This document shows, piece by piece, positions 32,917 through 44,718 of a stretch of 64,000 bases of DNA; positions within the stretch are counted from its first letter, which is position 1, and each line of letters starts with the position of its first letter. This DNA comes from Microcyclospora pomicola (taxonomy: Eukaryota > Ascomycota > Dothideomycetes > Capnodiales): the NCBI GenBank assembly GCA_002786065.1, contig NHNY01000028.1, positions 186,001-250,000 of the forward strand, in the 5' to 3' direction. Under the pieces are notes generated by a model. That model did no database searches and was not told the origin of the DNA. It saw only the letters and a list, made by a program, of their open reading frames with translations. A program made the position numbers and the translations under genes.

Positions 32917-35044
32917 TCAAGAAACCTTGTTGGCGCGCACGGTCTGGGAGCCGACGCTGCCAATGCGGCCGCTGGTCTTGCGGACGCTGGTCTTGCCTTC
33001 AGTACTGCGGCGGAGTGGCGACGAGCGTTTGCCAATGCTCAGACTTCCTATGCCGTTGCCACTTTTCCCACCTGGAGTCTTTGGTCGGGTGGGACTCGAG
33101 ACACGGTCTGCCATGTGAAGATCGTAATCTTCTTCAGCGGAGATGGGAAGATTCTCGATGTCGCTACCATCAGTAGCCACGTCCCACTTGGTCATGGTGG
33201 TCGTCGTCGTGACGCACGAGACTGCTCTTCGCTTTCCACTCCGGCTGATGGGTGATTGTGATGGCTTACGGCTGAGGGCGCGAAGTTGCTGGTCACTTTC
33301 GCTCTCACTCGGATCGATGGCGTGGACTGATCGTTGCATGCTGATGATTTCTGTGTCTGGCTTGATGTCGAATGGTTGGTTCTCGGTCATGACCCGTCTG
33401 CCACCGTAGATTTTGTTGGTCTTGCGCGGCTGGCCTGGTGTCGGCGCCGGAAGATTCTCATCTGCAACGCCCAAGCTATCCTTCACGTCATCCGAGCACG
33501 TGTAGCTCGAAGTCGTTCCTTGCTCGTTGTTGGTGATTTCTCCCAAAGCGGCACGGCGAGGGCTGGCGTGGCGTTCACCATTGGGAGGAGTGAAAGTTTG
33601 TCCGTTGCTGGTCATCTTCCGGCTGCTCGATTGGTGCAGTCTCGTAGGTGTGATTGGTTGCATCGAAGCCGCGATCTCCTTTCGGACGGTGTCCTCGAAC
33701 CACCACTCCCGGAATGTGCCCTGGTTGAGATGTAACCAATGCTGTTGGGGGCCGACCACCATACCGGGTCGCATGAAACGCATGTATGCAATGATTTCGT
33801 TTGCCGTGAAGCCATGGCGATAGATCAGATAAGCGCCGATCAAGCATCCAGTACGTCCAAGACCAGCTTTGCAGTGAACAGCAATACCTCGACCTTTGTC
33901 AATGGTAGAATGTGCCAGATTCACAAATTTGCGCACGAGACTGAGCGGTGGGCAAGTGCCATCGTCGAAGATCATATCCAAGTGCTTGATACCAAGGGCT
34001 GTGAAGTAGCTTGGCGAGTACAACTCAGAGTTGAGTCGCACCACAAGACCAATCCCGCGCTCGGAGAAGTGTGACAGCACATTCTTGAACGGCGTTGGAA
34101 GGGTGGTATCCCGTGCAAGAGCTGACAAAGACCGAGGTAGCTGACTGTAGAGCGGATCCATCGGCTGGATAATGTGTGTAGGCTGGTGCTGCGGGCTGGC
34201 AAATGCAAGAAAGCTTGGAGAGATCCAGTTGAAATCACCCATATCCACACGCTCGTACTTCTCATATTCTTCCAAGCTGAACTCCTTAAGCCCGCAGATG
34301 CCCTCTTCTTTCGCCTTCCACACGCCGTACACGACATCCTGGATCGTTAGAGAATAATCGGCCTGGCTGTATCCTGCATCTCGGAAAGGCATGCATGGAG
34401 GATCCATTTGTGCGATGGGCGCAAGTGCAAGATGTGGAGGCCAAGTCTGAATCAGAACCATATAAACCGCAAGGATGCAAGCGGCATTGGCACGGCCTAC
34501 ATTATAGTCAGCATACAGTAGCCAAGTTTCGGGTATCGAAATCACGCACTTCTCGAGTCCGCATGACTCCAAAACACTACTGGTCTTCGTTCGTTCTCCG
34601 GGTGACCTAGCACTTCATGCAATTGGATCGCAAAGCGGTACAAGTGCCCGATATGAAGAGGGCCAAAGTCGGCATGGAATGCATTGTACAGGAGGCTGCG
34701 ATCGATGGAAAAGTAGAGTGGTGGACCGTTCATCACCGGATTCGCCTGGGCTCTAGCAGCTCGCTTGCTTGGAGACCTTGACTGTCGAGGTGCTGGGTAT
34801 GGGAATGGTGTGTTTTCGTCAGGAGCATGAGTGTAGGATGCAAGATAGAGCCGGTCTGGGATGCAGGAGGTATCTCGTCAGCGTTGTAATTCGAACACAA
34901 GGTCGGCATGCGACCAGGCGCAATTCCTGGCGCTGACGCTTTCACCGAGTACATACCGGCAATATACTCAATTACTTGTCCATAACTCGTCGCCGCAGGC
35001 ACCTCCACTGCCTCCGCTACGGTGGCCGAGCGATGGTGAGGCAT
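32917..35044 (-). CDS. CDC14: Cdc14-type dual-specificity protein phosphatase
   Basis: Three exons (35044-34957, 34855-34550, 34496-32917) give 657 aa. The junctions restore YIAG-DRLYLASY and HADSRS-RANAACIL, matching Cdc14 N-domain blocks. Core features: FGPLHIGHLYRF, LAPIAQMDPP with MPFRDAGYS, the general-acid loop FDDGT (D309/D310) and the P-loop HCKAGLGRTG (C340, R346), then RPGMVVGPQQHWL. The C-terminal 250 residues are Ser/Pro/Arg-rich and disordered, as in other fungal members, and include likely Cdk sites (SPTRPK). Cdc14 removes phosphates from Cdk sites during mitotic exit, septation and, in filamentous fungi, sporulation. The gene is divergent from a SET-domain gene. Confidence 0.94.
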
Positions 35045-35481
35045 TGATCCTTGTGCGCCGTATCAAGGTCCAGACTCGGCAGAATGGTCTCGTGCGTCGT
35101 TATGTATGGGAGTAATGATGATATGCTGCTGGTTAGTGGAGGAGAGAAGCAATAAGCCGGATCGCAACAGGAGAACCGAAGTGTAGAGGAGTGGAGTGAA
35201 TGTTGGAGGTGCAGAGGAGATTCGGATCAGTGCCGTGGCTGTCCGTCTCTGTTGTTGCTTTCCTACGCCATGATGTGTTTCGTCCCGTTGTCATGGGCGC
35301 ACTTGCCCTCGATTCAGCCAAACAAACAAGCTCGGACGTTTGTGTCTGAGGCCGCAAACTCAAAAGCACGTGATCGCACTTCGATCTCGAATGACCAGCC
35401 AATCATGAGGCGACAAGAAATAGTACATGAAAGCAAGGTAAACATTCTTCGATTATCATCCTGGTGTAGATCTGGTTCAAC
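35045..35481. promoter_or_regulatory. Divergent promoter, CDC14 and SET-domain genes
   Basis: A 437-bp gap between two divergent starts. No clear core element was recognised. Confidence 0.4.
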
Positions 35482-37327
35482 ATGATCCGGCGCGGGAAGA
35501 CCAGTGGCTGGCTTACTCTCTCACCCGAAGCTTTTGGGATTTGGGCTCACTCCAATGATGTTCAGTTCACAGCCACTCGACCTGGATCCATACTTGGCAG
35601 AGGTGCTGCTCTTCTAGCCAGCCGTGCTGTGAGCAATGATAGTGGTGCAAGTACTGAGTTGCTCAAGGTCCCCGGCGATCTCATACTCTCAATTGACCGT
35701 GTCAACGAACATGCCAAGATTGATCGAGATTTTCGTGAAGTGCTAGAAAGCCTTGGTGACTTCGGAAAGGTAGGTCAGGGGGCACTTTTCTTCATCGTTG
35801 TCTTTCATGTTCTTCGCAGCACCGAAGCTTTCCCTGATACTCGAAGACAGGATCGCAAATGTAAAGAAGTCGCAATCAGATCTTGGACTCGGCACATCTG
35901 CTGATCTTTCGCAGACGCCTAGAGGAGCAATCCTTCTGTTTCTACTCTTCCAAGCCTCAATATCATGCCCGGACCTGGACACAAAGATCGGTGTTCATGG
36001 ACCATTCACAGAGTACGTAGAGCGGATTTTGCGATGCTCGTTCACTCGCCACAACCAAAATCCATGAATAAAGCTAAATGGATTCAGCTATGTGAAGTCT
36101 CTGCCTCTTGTACCTCTGCCCACATTCTGGACCCTACCTGAGCGACAATTGCTCATCGGCTCAACACTATCCCCCGCGGTAGCGTCGAAATTGAGGAGTC
36201 TGCACCGAGAGTATGATTTGATGTGTGCCTCTGTGATATCGACCAAGTGGTACGATGCTGCCCAGGATCATCTCGACTTTGACGACTGGCTGCAGGTTGA
36301 TGCTATGTATCGATCGCGTGCGTTGGAGTTTCCTGGCATTGGTCACTGCATGATTCCATGTCTCGACTTGGCCAACCACGATCCCCACGAGGGGACCATT
36401 GCCATTTACGAGAAAGATTCCAGTGGCAATGCGATGCTGCTCCTGCGAGATGGCAAAGAGCTAAATGAGGGCGATGAGGTTACCATAACCTACGGCGACG
36501 AGAAGGGCGCCTGCGAAATGCTGTTCTCGTACGGCTTTCTCGAGGCAGATCGCAAATCTGCAGAAACTCTCTTCCTCGATCTCAGCATTCCAAGTGACGA
36601 CATGGCACGTTCGGCGAAGATGTCCATGGCCGACTGCGCCCCGGGTGTCAAGATCATCGATGCAGGGGATGGTGAGATTGATTGGACGGGAGATTATATT
36701 TGGCTTTTGTGTGTGAATGAAGATGACGGGTTACGGTTCAAAATAGCACAAACGGTAGATGGCGGTGATGCGGAAGTGCATACATTCTTCGAGGAGCAGG
36801 AGCTGTCGCGCGGTGCAGCAGAACTGTTTAGTCTACTTGGGAAGCATGAATTGTGGAATGTCTATCGCTTACGTGCTGTTGCAATATTGCAACAAAGAGT
36901 TCTCGAGCAGATGCAGGTGCTGTTCAGCACGCAGGAAGAGCAGGGTTCATGCCCACATGGCGACGGCACAGAAGTTAAGGACGAAGTGTTTGAGCAAGTC
37001 ATGCAGCTGCGGAGGCTGGAATTCGAGCTGCTCGAGCGCGCCTACGAGGATTTCGAACGCCAGGTAAGTTTTCGCTTGCGGTATTGCTTTCAATTCCGCG
37101 GTGACTGAGATCTGGATTCACTCTTGATCATGCAATGATTATGGTAAACATGATAGTGGTGCTGATACTCGCGGGCATAGAAAGTCGAGCTCGCTGAAAG
37201 CGCAGTGGTTCAAGAGTACTTGGCAGCGATGAATGCTGGGGAAGTCGCAATCCCGGAGGATCTGCCGACGAGCACGAACAGCGATGATGCGCGACTGGAG
37301 CATGATGGCCAAGAAGACTTCTCGTGA
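35482..37327 (+). CDS. SET-domain lysine methyltransferase (SETD3/SETD6/Rubisco-LSMT-like)
   Basis: Four exons (35482-35769, 35915-36012, 36088-37063, 37181-37327) give 502 aa. The second intron uses a GTACGT donor that yields FTDYVKSLPLVPLPTFW, the usual block before the SET core in this subfamily. The SET core shows FPGIGHCMIPCLDLANHDP, with the conserved Asn-His, and VTITYGDEKGACEMLFSYGF, with the catalytic Tyr. The following helical region resembles the Rubisco-LSMT substrate-binding domain. Targets in fungi are mostly ribosomal proteins and elongation factors; the substrate here is unknown. The N-terminal exon (RRGKTSGWLTLSPEAFGI) carries the first SET strand but starts abruptly, so an earlier start is possible. 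Confidence 0.86.
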
Positions 37328-38982
37328 TGTAGACGTAGATGAGTACATGGGAGCTGTCCTATAGCAGAACCAAGCTGCATGTGTCGGTGAGCTGATCAGC
37401 ATGAGGAGAACATCGCAGATCCCAACAAGCTAAACCTTGATCCTAGTCGCGGCAGGTCTCATTCCCAGAACTACCGTTCAGGCACTGCGGCATATCCTTG
37501 ATAGCAACGTTATGAAAAGACACAAAACATGGAAAGTATGGAGCACAGTTCTTTCGCCGTTGCAGTCAAAGATGCGATGGGAGGAGCCTAGAAGTACATT
37601 GAGGTACCAGGAAGATACTGTACACGTTTACGACGCCGGAAGCCTTCCGGATGTTGATCATGCGATGTTGTCAACGGGAATTTGCGACTATAGATCCAAC
37701 CTTGTCTCCTCTCTTCACTCTAGATCAAACGAAGCGCTAATGCAGCTCATAAGACGTCTGCCCGCGCGAGCCTCGCAACCTTCTCGGGCGTCATCACGAC
37801 TCTGGTTGTGAATTGTGGAAGCGTGAGGCTAAAACCGTATTACCCCTTCCTCTGGGACAGCTTCCACGACATCTCTTCACGCAGTCAGTCCCTCACAATT
37901 CGCGAGCAGGTTGGAAGATTCTTGACAAATTCCCGGGCGCCACGCCGCTTCATTACGTACCGCCACGATGCATGCTTGCTCCAGCTCGGCCCCTCCATCT
38001 GTTACAGCGGCGGCCGGACCCGTTCCTATAATCTTTCATTGGCGACGATAGATACAGCTGAGACCGGGTAGAGATATGGATGTATGTACAAACATCGTCG
38101 GCAGGTATCTTGATGCGATGCTTCGGAGGACACAGCTAGCTCTGTTGATCGCGACCACGATGACAGCGTTCATGGACCAGATCGTCGATATCTTCGTGTT
38201 CGGACTAGGCATCCATTCTGCCCTCTGCATGCCGATCAACGAGTCGTTGTATAGCACAGGCATACGTGATGTATACCTTACCATCTTTCATTCACAGTAC
38301 GTTGTCGCAATGGCAGTGGACTTGGGCGAGCTGCCGTCATGATTTGTCGGTACCGCAGCCAAGACGGCCCCAGATTTTCTCCAAGCCCTTCCCGCGTCGG
38401 CAGCTAACTCTACCTGGACCACCATCGAATAGAAACGGCCGGAGCTGTTGGCCCTCTCCGCATTTCTCAAATCGCCTGCAACGCAATCGACCCTCGCCTC
38501 GATATAGAGCCCAAGCGCGCCACACTTTGCCCGGACCTAAGAGAATCTCATCGCCGGCAAGTCACACGCCCGTCAAGTGTGGTAAGGTTAATAGCTGCTA
38601 CCATGCCGCATGATGTTCCGTCTCCTCCTTTTCATCCAGCTTGATCATTTCCAAATACCTACTGTACTCTACAAAGACGTCGCTTATTGTTATCTACGTG
38701 CTGGACACGGCTGTACACTACACCCAACCGTTGCTAGGACGCATCAACGCCAGCGACCGGGTGCAACAGAACGTCACTCGATTGTCTCCTCGTAGGACTC
38801 TCCCGGCTGTTACTCCGGAATTACATGCGGGGTCTCTCTTTCGCCACTTGTAAACCTGCTACGAGTGCCTCAGGCAAAAGCAGCACATTGTTTTGAGAAC
38901 GGTCCATGTTCGTACCAGTCGTCTTTACACGTATCATCTTCTGGACTTGAGCCTGGCGATATCCTGGTAACCGTCGCCTACG
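37328..38982. promoter_or_regulatory. Long upstream region of facB
   Basis: About 1.65 kb separates the SET-domain gene from facB. Open frames here (up to 124 codons) have no known motifs. Two hexamers fitting the CreA consensus SYGGRG are seen: GCGGGG at 38827-38832 (plus) and CTGGGG on the minus strand at 38368-38373. Such short matches are common by chance. A large control region would suit a carbon-source-controlled regulator. Confidence 0.4.
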
Positions 38983-41924
38983 ATGCCGGGCATTCTTCCC
39001 ATGAAGGTCATCAAGGTGGGCGTCAATGCGCAAGCGAGGATTGCGCAGGCATGCGATAGGTCGGTTTCGTCCATACAGATAAGTCATGCCGCAGCAGGGA
39101 GCTGATATGCTACGCGCAGATGTCGGAGCAAAAAGATCCGTTGTGATGGCGTGCGACCATGCTGCTCGCAATGTGCAAGCGTGGGGTTCGAGTGCAAGAC
39201 CAGCGACAAGCTCAGCAGACGAGCTTTTCCTCGTGGTTACACCGAGTCGTTGGAGGACCGGGTACGTAGTCTCGAACTGGAAGTCAGAGAGTTGAAGGAG
39301 TTGTTGGACGAAAAGGACGAGAAGATTGATATGCTATCGCGCATCCACTCTCAATCCTCGCAACCTTTACAGCTACCTTCGCCACGGCGAACATCCACTA
39401 CCGCGAGCGATTCGCCGGCTACTAGAAAGGATGCTTCTCCAGATAAGGACGAAGTGTTCAAGGTACAGCAATCTCCATGCCTACTCAATGGCGCTGAAGG
39501 CTCCGATTCGTACTTTGCAGGAACGTCGAGTGGACGAACTTTCATCGAAGCCTTCAAGCGCATGCTGCAGGAGAAAGGACGTGCGATCGATGAGATTAAC
39601 ACCGAGAATCTGCTCGCCAACTCCTCACTATCGGAAGGTGTTCAGCAACCAGCATCACCTGGAAACAGCACCACGTTCAAAGCACCGCCACGCCTTGTGT
39701 CTGACCGACTTATCAATATCTTCTTCCAAGAATGGGCCCCATTGTTTCCCATACTTCATCGACCCACATTTCTTGCACTGTACACGAGATATGTCAGCGA
39801 TACCGAATCCGTCACCGACCATGCTGAGCTTGCATTATTGAACCTCGTCTTTGGAATCGCATCTTTATCCAGCGGCTCTCGGTCGTCGCCCGACCTACGA
39901 GAATTTGAGAAGCAGTGGAAATCGTCCGTCGATTGCATTTTGAATGAGAGCGCGATGACCACTTTACAAGCACTGCTTCTCGCGCAGATCTTCTGTGTCC
40001 AGCAAGGCGATCTGACCAGACTGATGACTTACAAAGCGCTGTCCACCACGTTATCAGCACGCTTAGGCCTGCATCAGTCGCAGAAGCGCTTTGCTTTGGA
40101 CACACTGACATGTGAGACGCGGAAAAAGGTCTTTTGGACGCTTTATACCGTCGATAGGTGAGTCGCTTACATTACACTCCAGTCTCCTTAGTATGCTCAC
40201 TGAATCACGCTAGCTTCACTGCTGTCATGCTTGGCCTTCCGAAGCATCTTAAAGACGACGACATACAATGCGAGTATCCCGTCGATGCTGACGATGAAAA
40301 TGTCAGCGAGCGCGGTTTTCAGCCATCACTCCCTGGCGAGTCCACCAAGCTGTCAAGTGCCCTTGCGCTTTTCCGCTTGGCGCGTATCCTGTCCAAAGTG
40401 TTGGAAGAAGTGTTCCCTGCCAAGGCCTCCTACGATCTTTCGTTTTCTACCCTTTCGGACCTTTCTGACGAGCTGGATGCGTGGAACAATGCTCTTGCAC
40501 CACACTTGCGCTTACAGTTCGCTCAAGACAAGCCCAGCACCGGTACCATCAGCAGTCGATCACCGCTGCTATCCATGGCCTACCACTACATTCGTGCTTT
40601 GCTACATCGACCAGCCGTCTGTGCCTCCATCGGAAACAGATCCTCGTCGTCACTGTTAGCACTGGCAAGCTCGTCAAAGCACATGATTCAGATCACGCAG
40701 CTGCTTGACGAGCGTGGGATGTGCTTCGTGTCTTGCATCAACAAGGACGAGCTTCTCGTCCTTTCTGCAATTGGTCTGCTGTTTGAGAGTGTGAAGCTCG
40801 ACCCGGCTTCCAAGATGGTCAAGGACAACCACAAGATGGTTCGTACAGCTGTCGACCTCCTCCGCACGTCAAATGCACCGTGCGCCAGCGAGTTCGACCG
40901 CGTCGCTGCTACTTTCTTGCCATCGCCAGATACATCTACTCCATCACCCCCGCGAGAAGTACCTCCTAGAGCCAAGGTTCAGCTCGTAAGACAAGATACC
41001 ACGGAGTCACTACCAGAGGTATCACTCTCACGACCAGTTTCTGCCCGGAAGCAGCTGAAGGCGATCGCATCCCGTTTTACCGCCAATAACAAGACCCCTC
41101 AACTTAGTCCTACCGATGGTCGGAGGATGACAGTGCATAACATCAGCTTGTATCCTGACGGTTCGACATCTCAGAGGCAGCCGTCTTTGCAGCCTGCAAA
41201 CCTGGTCAGGCTTGGTATGATGTCCCAATCTGAACCAGCTCGGAGTCCAGATACGCTTTACAGCCCGTCATCGTCTACAGCAGCACGACCGTCCGTCCCG
41301 CCGACTTCGAAAGTGATTACGATAGCAGGTCCAGGACCACAGAATACTACGCTCAACTTGGACTACCTATCCTTCGGCGGAGAACAAGAAGATTCGGAGT
41401 CGGTACGGGAATCCAAGGCTGTGCAGCCAGTAAAGCCCGAGCCACAGCCGACCGACTGGGAGAAGTTGCTTGGGAGCCTCGACAACGGCACCACTAACAT
41501 CTACGATGCGTGCTATGGTGGTCAACCAATCGAAGCCCTGCAAAACACCACCTCTCACTCGTCTGTCCCGCTCGAAAAGTCCACCATAGCTACCAGCGAA
41601 AACTCCAGCACCTCAGCATGGAATTCCGCCGACCTCTGGGCGCTCTACCAGACCGACACCCATACCACCGTCGACTCTGCCCACGCCGTCCACCCCGGCC
41701 AAGCAGATAGCGTCCTCTCATTCTCGTCCGACGATTTCTCCGCCGAGCTCAAGGATCCCCGCTCGAGTAGCGACGGCCTCACCTATGCGGACTGGCTGTC
41801 CGCCGTTGAGCCCTCGAAGCTGGATTCGTCCTCCACCCCTGGCCGTGCCAACCGACATGGTGCGGTCGCCTCATCGACCACCGTCGATCTGGATGGGTTC
41901 TGGGATCATGAGTTTGCTTCGTGA
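38983..41924 (+). CDS. facB: FacB/Cat8-type Zn2Cys6 transcription activator of acetate utilisation
   Basis: Three exons (38983-39059, 39120-40157, 40214-41924) give 941 aa. Exon 1 encodes [13 protein letters not shown], the nearly invariant FacB N-terminus. The zinc cluster is C24-x2-C27-x6-C34-x6-C41-x2-C44-x6-C51, and the first intron cuts the codon for R26 inside it. A basic linker ([18 protein letters not shown]) and a leucine-zipper-like coiled coil ([18 protein letters not shown]) follow. The fungal transcription factor domain spans about 230-560 ([37 protein letters not shown]). The C-terminal 300 residues are acidic and Ser/Thr-rich and end in [12 protein letters not shown], a likely activation region. 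In Aspergillus, FacB induces acetyl-CoA synthase, glyoxylate-cycle and carnitine transferase genes on acetate and is repressed by CreA. Confidence 0.95.
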
Positions 41925-42527
41925 GACATAATCCGCACATACAACGCAGACCAAGGAATTTTCGCGCGCGCGCTGGATGCTAGCTTTGCTTTTGTAAATG
42001 AAGATATGATTGCATCGGGGAAATGGAAAGGAAAGAACGTGTAATGAACATCACGCCGACCCTTGGACAGATGCAGACCAGCTGATGGTCTTGATGTTGC
42101 TTTGCTTTCGCAGCGGGTTCAGGGAATATCCTTATCGTCCGTCGATTGTTTTGAAAGTATGGCGCTGGGTGGAACGTACATCTGTCAGGAATACACGTAC
42201 CTCGATCTGGGGACTGGGATAGTTACATATCTTATTAGGTAGTCAGTTGAGATTAATTCGTCCCTTCGAACGGAACACTTGACTGCTCATCGACCTCTTG
42301 AAGCCCTTAGTTTGACATCCAGGGCGTCAAAGGGGTACTTACCTTAGTTAGTATCTGCTCTATCTCGATTCCACCTTAAGATTGCCAGACATAAAGTTCT
42401 TGGTCTACCTACCAGTCAGTTTGAACGACTATATCTACGAATATACACGCGGCGACGCAGTATCATAGCGAGATATCATGTGTCTACATGTAGCTTCGCA
42501 TCACGAACAGATCGCAGGAAGTAAAAC

Positions 42528-42538
42528 TACCTTAGGTA
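42528..42538. repeat. TACCTTAGGTA inverted element, copy 1
   Basis: An 11-bp near-palindrome with arms TACCT and AGGTA around one base. An identical copy lies 78 bp further on at 42606-42616, with degenerate relatives near 42340 and 42910. A transcription-factor site is a reasonable but untested reading. Confidence 0.5.
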
Positions 42539-42552
42539 AACTAGGACCTTAT

Positions 42553-42578
42553 CTGTGGTGATTGCCTGTGGTGATTGC
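42553..42578. repeat. 13-bp perfect tandem duplication
   Basis: The unit CTGTGGTGATTGC occurs twice head to tail without a mismatch, between the two TACCTTAGGTA elements. Confidence 0.8.
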
Positions 42579-42605
42579 CAAGGTGAGTAAGTGACACTAG
42601 TTTGC

Positions 42606-42616
42606 TACCTTAGGTA
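42606..42616. repeat. TACCTTAGGTA inverted element, copy 2
   Basis: Identical to the element at 42528-42538 and flanked by a further AGGTAGGT. Confidence 0.5.
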
Positions 42617-42955
42617 GGTCATCAACCAGATACAAGGATTGGAGCGGTACGCTTGAGGTCGGTGGATTCTCCCTCGTCGCGATGATCTGATCGACATGTG
42701 CTCCTGTCACATGTCAGTAAAATACCTAAACATGGCGTGGGACGTAGGACGGCGTGGACGGTACATACATGTAGGTATCCTCTCGTGTGTGACGTCACAT
42801 CAACACCCCGCGCGTTGTGTGATCGACGGCAGTGGGAAAGCTGGCTGGGTCGAAGCTGAGCTGAGCTGTACGTTAGCAAGTATTGGAGCTGTAGGCGAGA
42901 CAACCATACTTTAGGTAGCTGTTCGGTCCGAAGCTGAGAAGTTTTATGACTAGAG

Positions 42956-42980
42956 GGTGGCAGGTGGCAGGTGGCAGGTG
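42956..42980. repeat. GGTGGCA heptamer tandem repeat
   Basis: Three and a half perfect copies of GGTGGCA. Confidence 0.75.
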
Positions 42981-43364
42981 ATATCGACCATGTGCGCGAC
43001 TTAGCGTCGCTCGTTCGTTCGTGGGTTCCCGTTGCGTCGAGCATCCATGTAGATGATCGACTGTCTTGGAGGGAGAAGTTGGAGATTGGTTGGTTGGTCG
43101 GTTGGTCCGTCAGTTTGGATGATGGAGGGGTCGCGATAAGAGAAGCTTACGATCGTATCGTAGGATGATCGATCTTCCTGTACTGACGGCTTCGTGGCTA
43201 ATGTAGAGCGTGGTTGTTGGGATCGGAGTGGTGGGGTCTAGTAGATGTGTGGCTGCTTCCAACTATCGTTTATCAGCTCACGTCCTTACCATAATATTCC
43301 ACTCCTGACTTCACTTCTATCTTACCTACCATATTGTACGAACTCATTTGTTCGTAGATACCCG

Positions 43365-43386
43365 CACACACACACACACACACACC
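43365..43386. repeat. (CA)n dinucleotide microsatellite
   Basis: About eleven CA units, roughly 90-110 bp ahead of the Hmp1-like start codon, therefore in the promoter or 5' leader. Confidence 0.85.
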
Positions 43387-43475
43387 AGTAAGTTAGATTG
43401 TGACGGATGTGGATCTAGGATGTCATCTGATGTGTTTTTACAGATTCACTCAACGCGAAGAGAGATTTTGCAACC

Positions 43476-44166
43476 ATGTCGGACCCCAACTCTTCAACTC
43501 TGCAGAGCTACGTCGACAAGGTATGCCCGTCCCGCCTGTTCTCGCAGTAGTGATTGACTATTCCATTACAATCACGCCCCTTCATAACTGACACTGACAT
43601 CGTCTCCAGGCCAGCGGACTCGCGCAAGATGCCCTCGGCTCGCTGACCGGCAGCCAGGCCGACAAGGTCCGTCGCCTCTCGCTTCCTCCTCCTCCTCCTC
43701 CTCCTCCTCCTTCCCACTAACCAACCACTCCACCCTCCAGGCCCAAGCCGAGGATAAAAAAGCCACCGCCGACGCGCGCTCCGACGTCTCGCACGCCGGC
43801 GGCAACATCGGCGGCTACAGCGTGTCCGCCTCGGGCGTGGCGGCCAACGACCCGGACCGGCAAGCGGGCTCGTGGGACCAGACGATCGGCGCGGGCAAGG
43901 AGGCCGTCGGCGGCGCGCTGGGCCTCGAGGGCATGAAGCAGGCGGGCCAGCAGCAGAATGCCGCGGGCAAAGAGATGGAGGCCCGTGGGCAGTTGAATGA
44001 TCTGGGGACCGGCGTGGCGAATCGCGTGCAGGGGACGCTGGGGGGTGCGCTGGCTGGGGTCATGGGTGATAGCGCGGAGCAGGAGCGGCGCTCGGCGCAG
44101 CATGATGTGGGCAAGACGCTGCAGAGGGGCGCGGAGGCGGATATACAGAAGCAGGCGCCGCAGTAG
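43476..44166 (+). CDS. HMP1: Hmp1-like mismatched-base-pair and cruciform-DNA recognition protein (CsbD-like)
   Basis: Three exons (43476-43520, 43610-43666, 43741-44166), all phase 0, give 175 aa. The protein begins MSDPNSSTLQSYVDKA and is small, hydrophilic, rich in Ala, Gly, Gln and Lys. It has CsbD-like repeats (SGLAQDALGSLTGSQADKAQ; NDPDRQAGSWDQTIGAGKEA; NRVQGTLGGALAGVMGD) and ends in LQRGAEADIQKQ. The match is to the fungal family named after Ustilago Hmp1, reported to bind mismatched and four-way DNA. CsbD-type proteins are also general-stress proteins, so a stress role is at least as likely as DNA repair. Intron 2 contains a run of CCT repeats before its CTAAC branch site. Codon use in exon 3 is very GC-rich. 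Confidence 0.87.
43685..43711 (+). repeat. (TCC)n microsatellite inside an intron
   Basis: A run of about nine TCC units in the second intron of the Hmp1-like gene, just upstream of the likely branch site CTAAC. It gives a strong polypyrimidine tract. Confidence 0.8.
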
Positions 44167-44718
44167 GTTGGGTTGGAGGGGTGGTTGTCGTGATTTTGGA
44201 GGTTGAAGTCAATATCACGACGAGGTTGTCAGATTGGAGTGTTCGCCGTGGGAGATATTTGGCTTTGGCCAGAAACTTCAGCTGGATCTGAATATTCGCT
44301 GCCAGATATTAGCAGGTGTGGGGGTAGAAGTACTTCGATGCTGCTACGCATAACAAGTAAGATCACAACACGTTCACAGTATTTTATTGCACTTTGATGA
44401 TTCCATGTGATACAAAGCATATTACCGCTATGGTCGAACTCTGCTACTAGGGGAGTTGCCACCACGCAGGCCATGTCCACTCACACCACCAGCCAATGAC
44501 TTCAGCTCCCACGCCTCTGCCTCGATCATGCATGGTGGAAAGCCCAGCCTGGCCTGGCGGCGTCAGGATCAGAAAGGAAAAACGGTAGTACTCCATAAGG
44601 ATTTGGGTATCGCATCAGACTCGTGTATCTCGAGACACCATGGCTTCAGTGTCTCATCGTCCCCGTCGCTCTCGCACGCTTCAGTCGCGTGCTTCTTTGC
44701 TCACTCGCGCGCGCACGT
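44167..44718. other. Convergent 3' spacer, nothing seen
   Basis: The 3' ends of the Hmp1-like and Pmp3 genes face each other. No gene was recognised. Confidence 0.4.

Larger units (their letters stand above)
41925..43475. promoter_or_regulatory. Intergenic, rich in short repeats, ahead of the Hmp1-like gene
   Basis: A 1.55-kb gap between two plus-strand genes with no convincing gene. It carries two exact TACCTTAGGTA elements, a 13-bp tandem duplication, a heptamer repeat and a CA microsatellite, each listed separately. The last 120 bp should be the 5' leader of the Hmp1-like gene. Confidence 0.45.
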
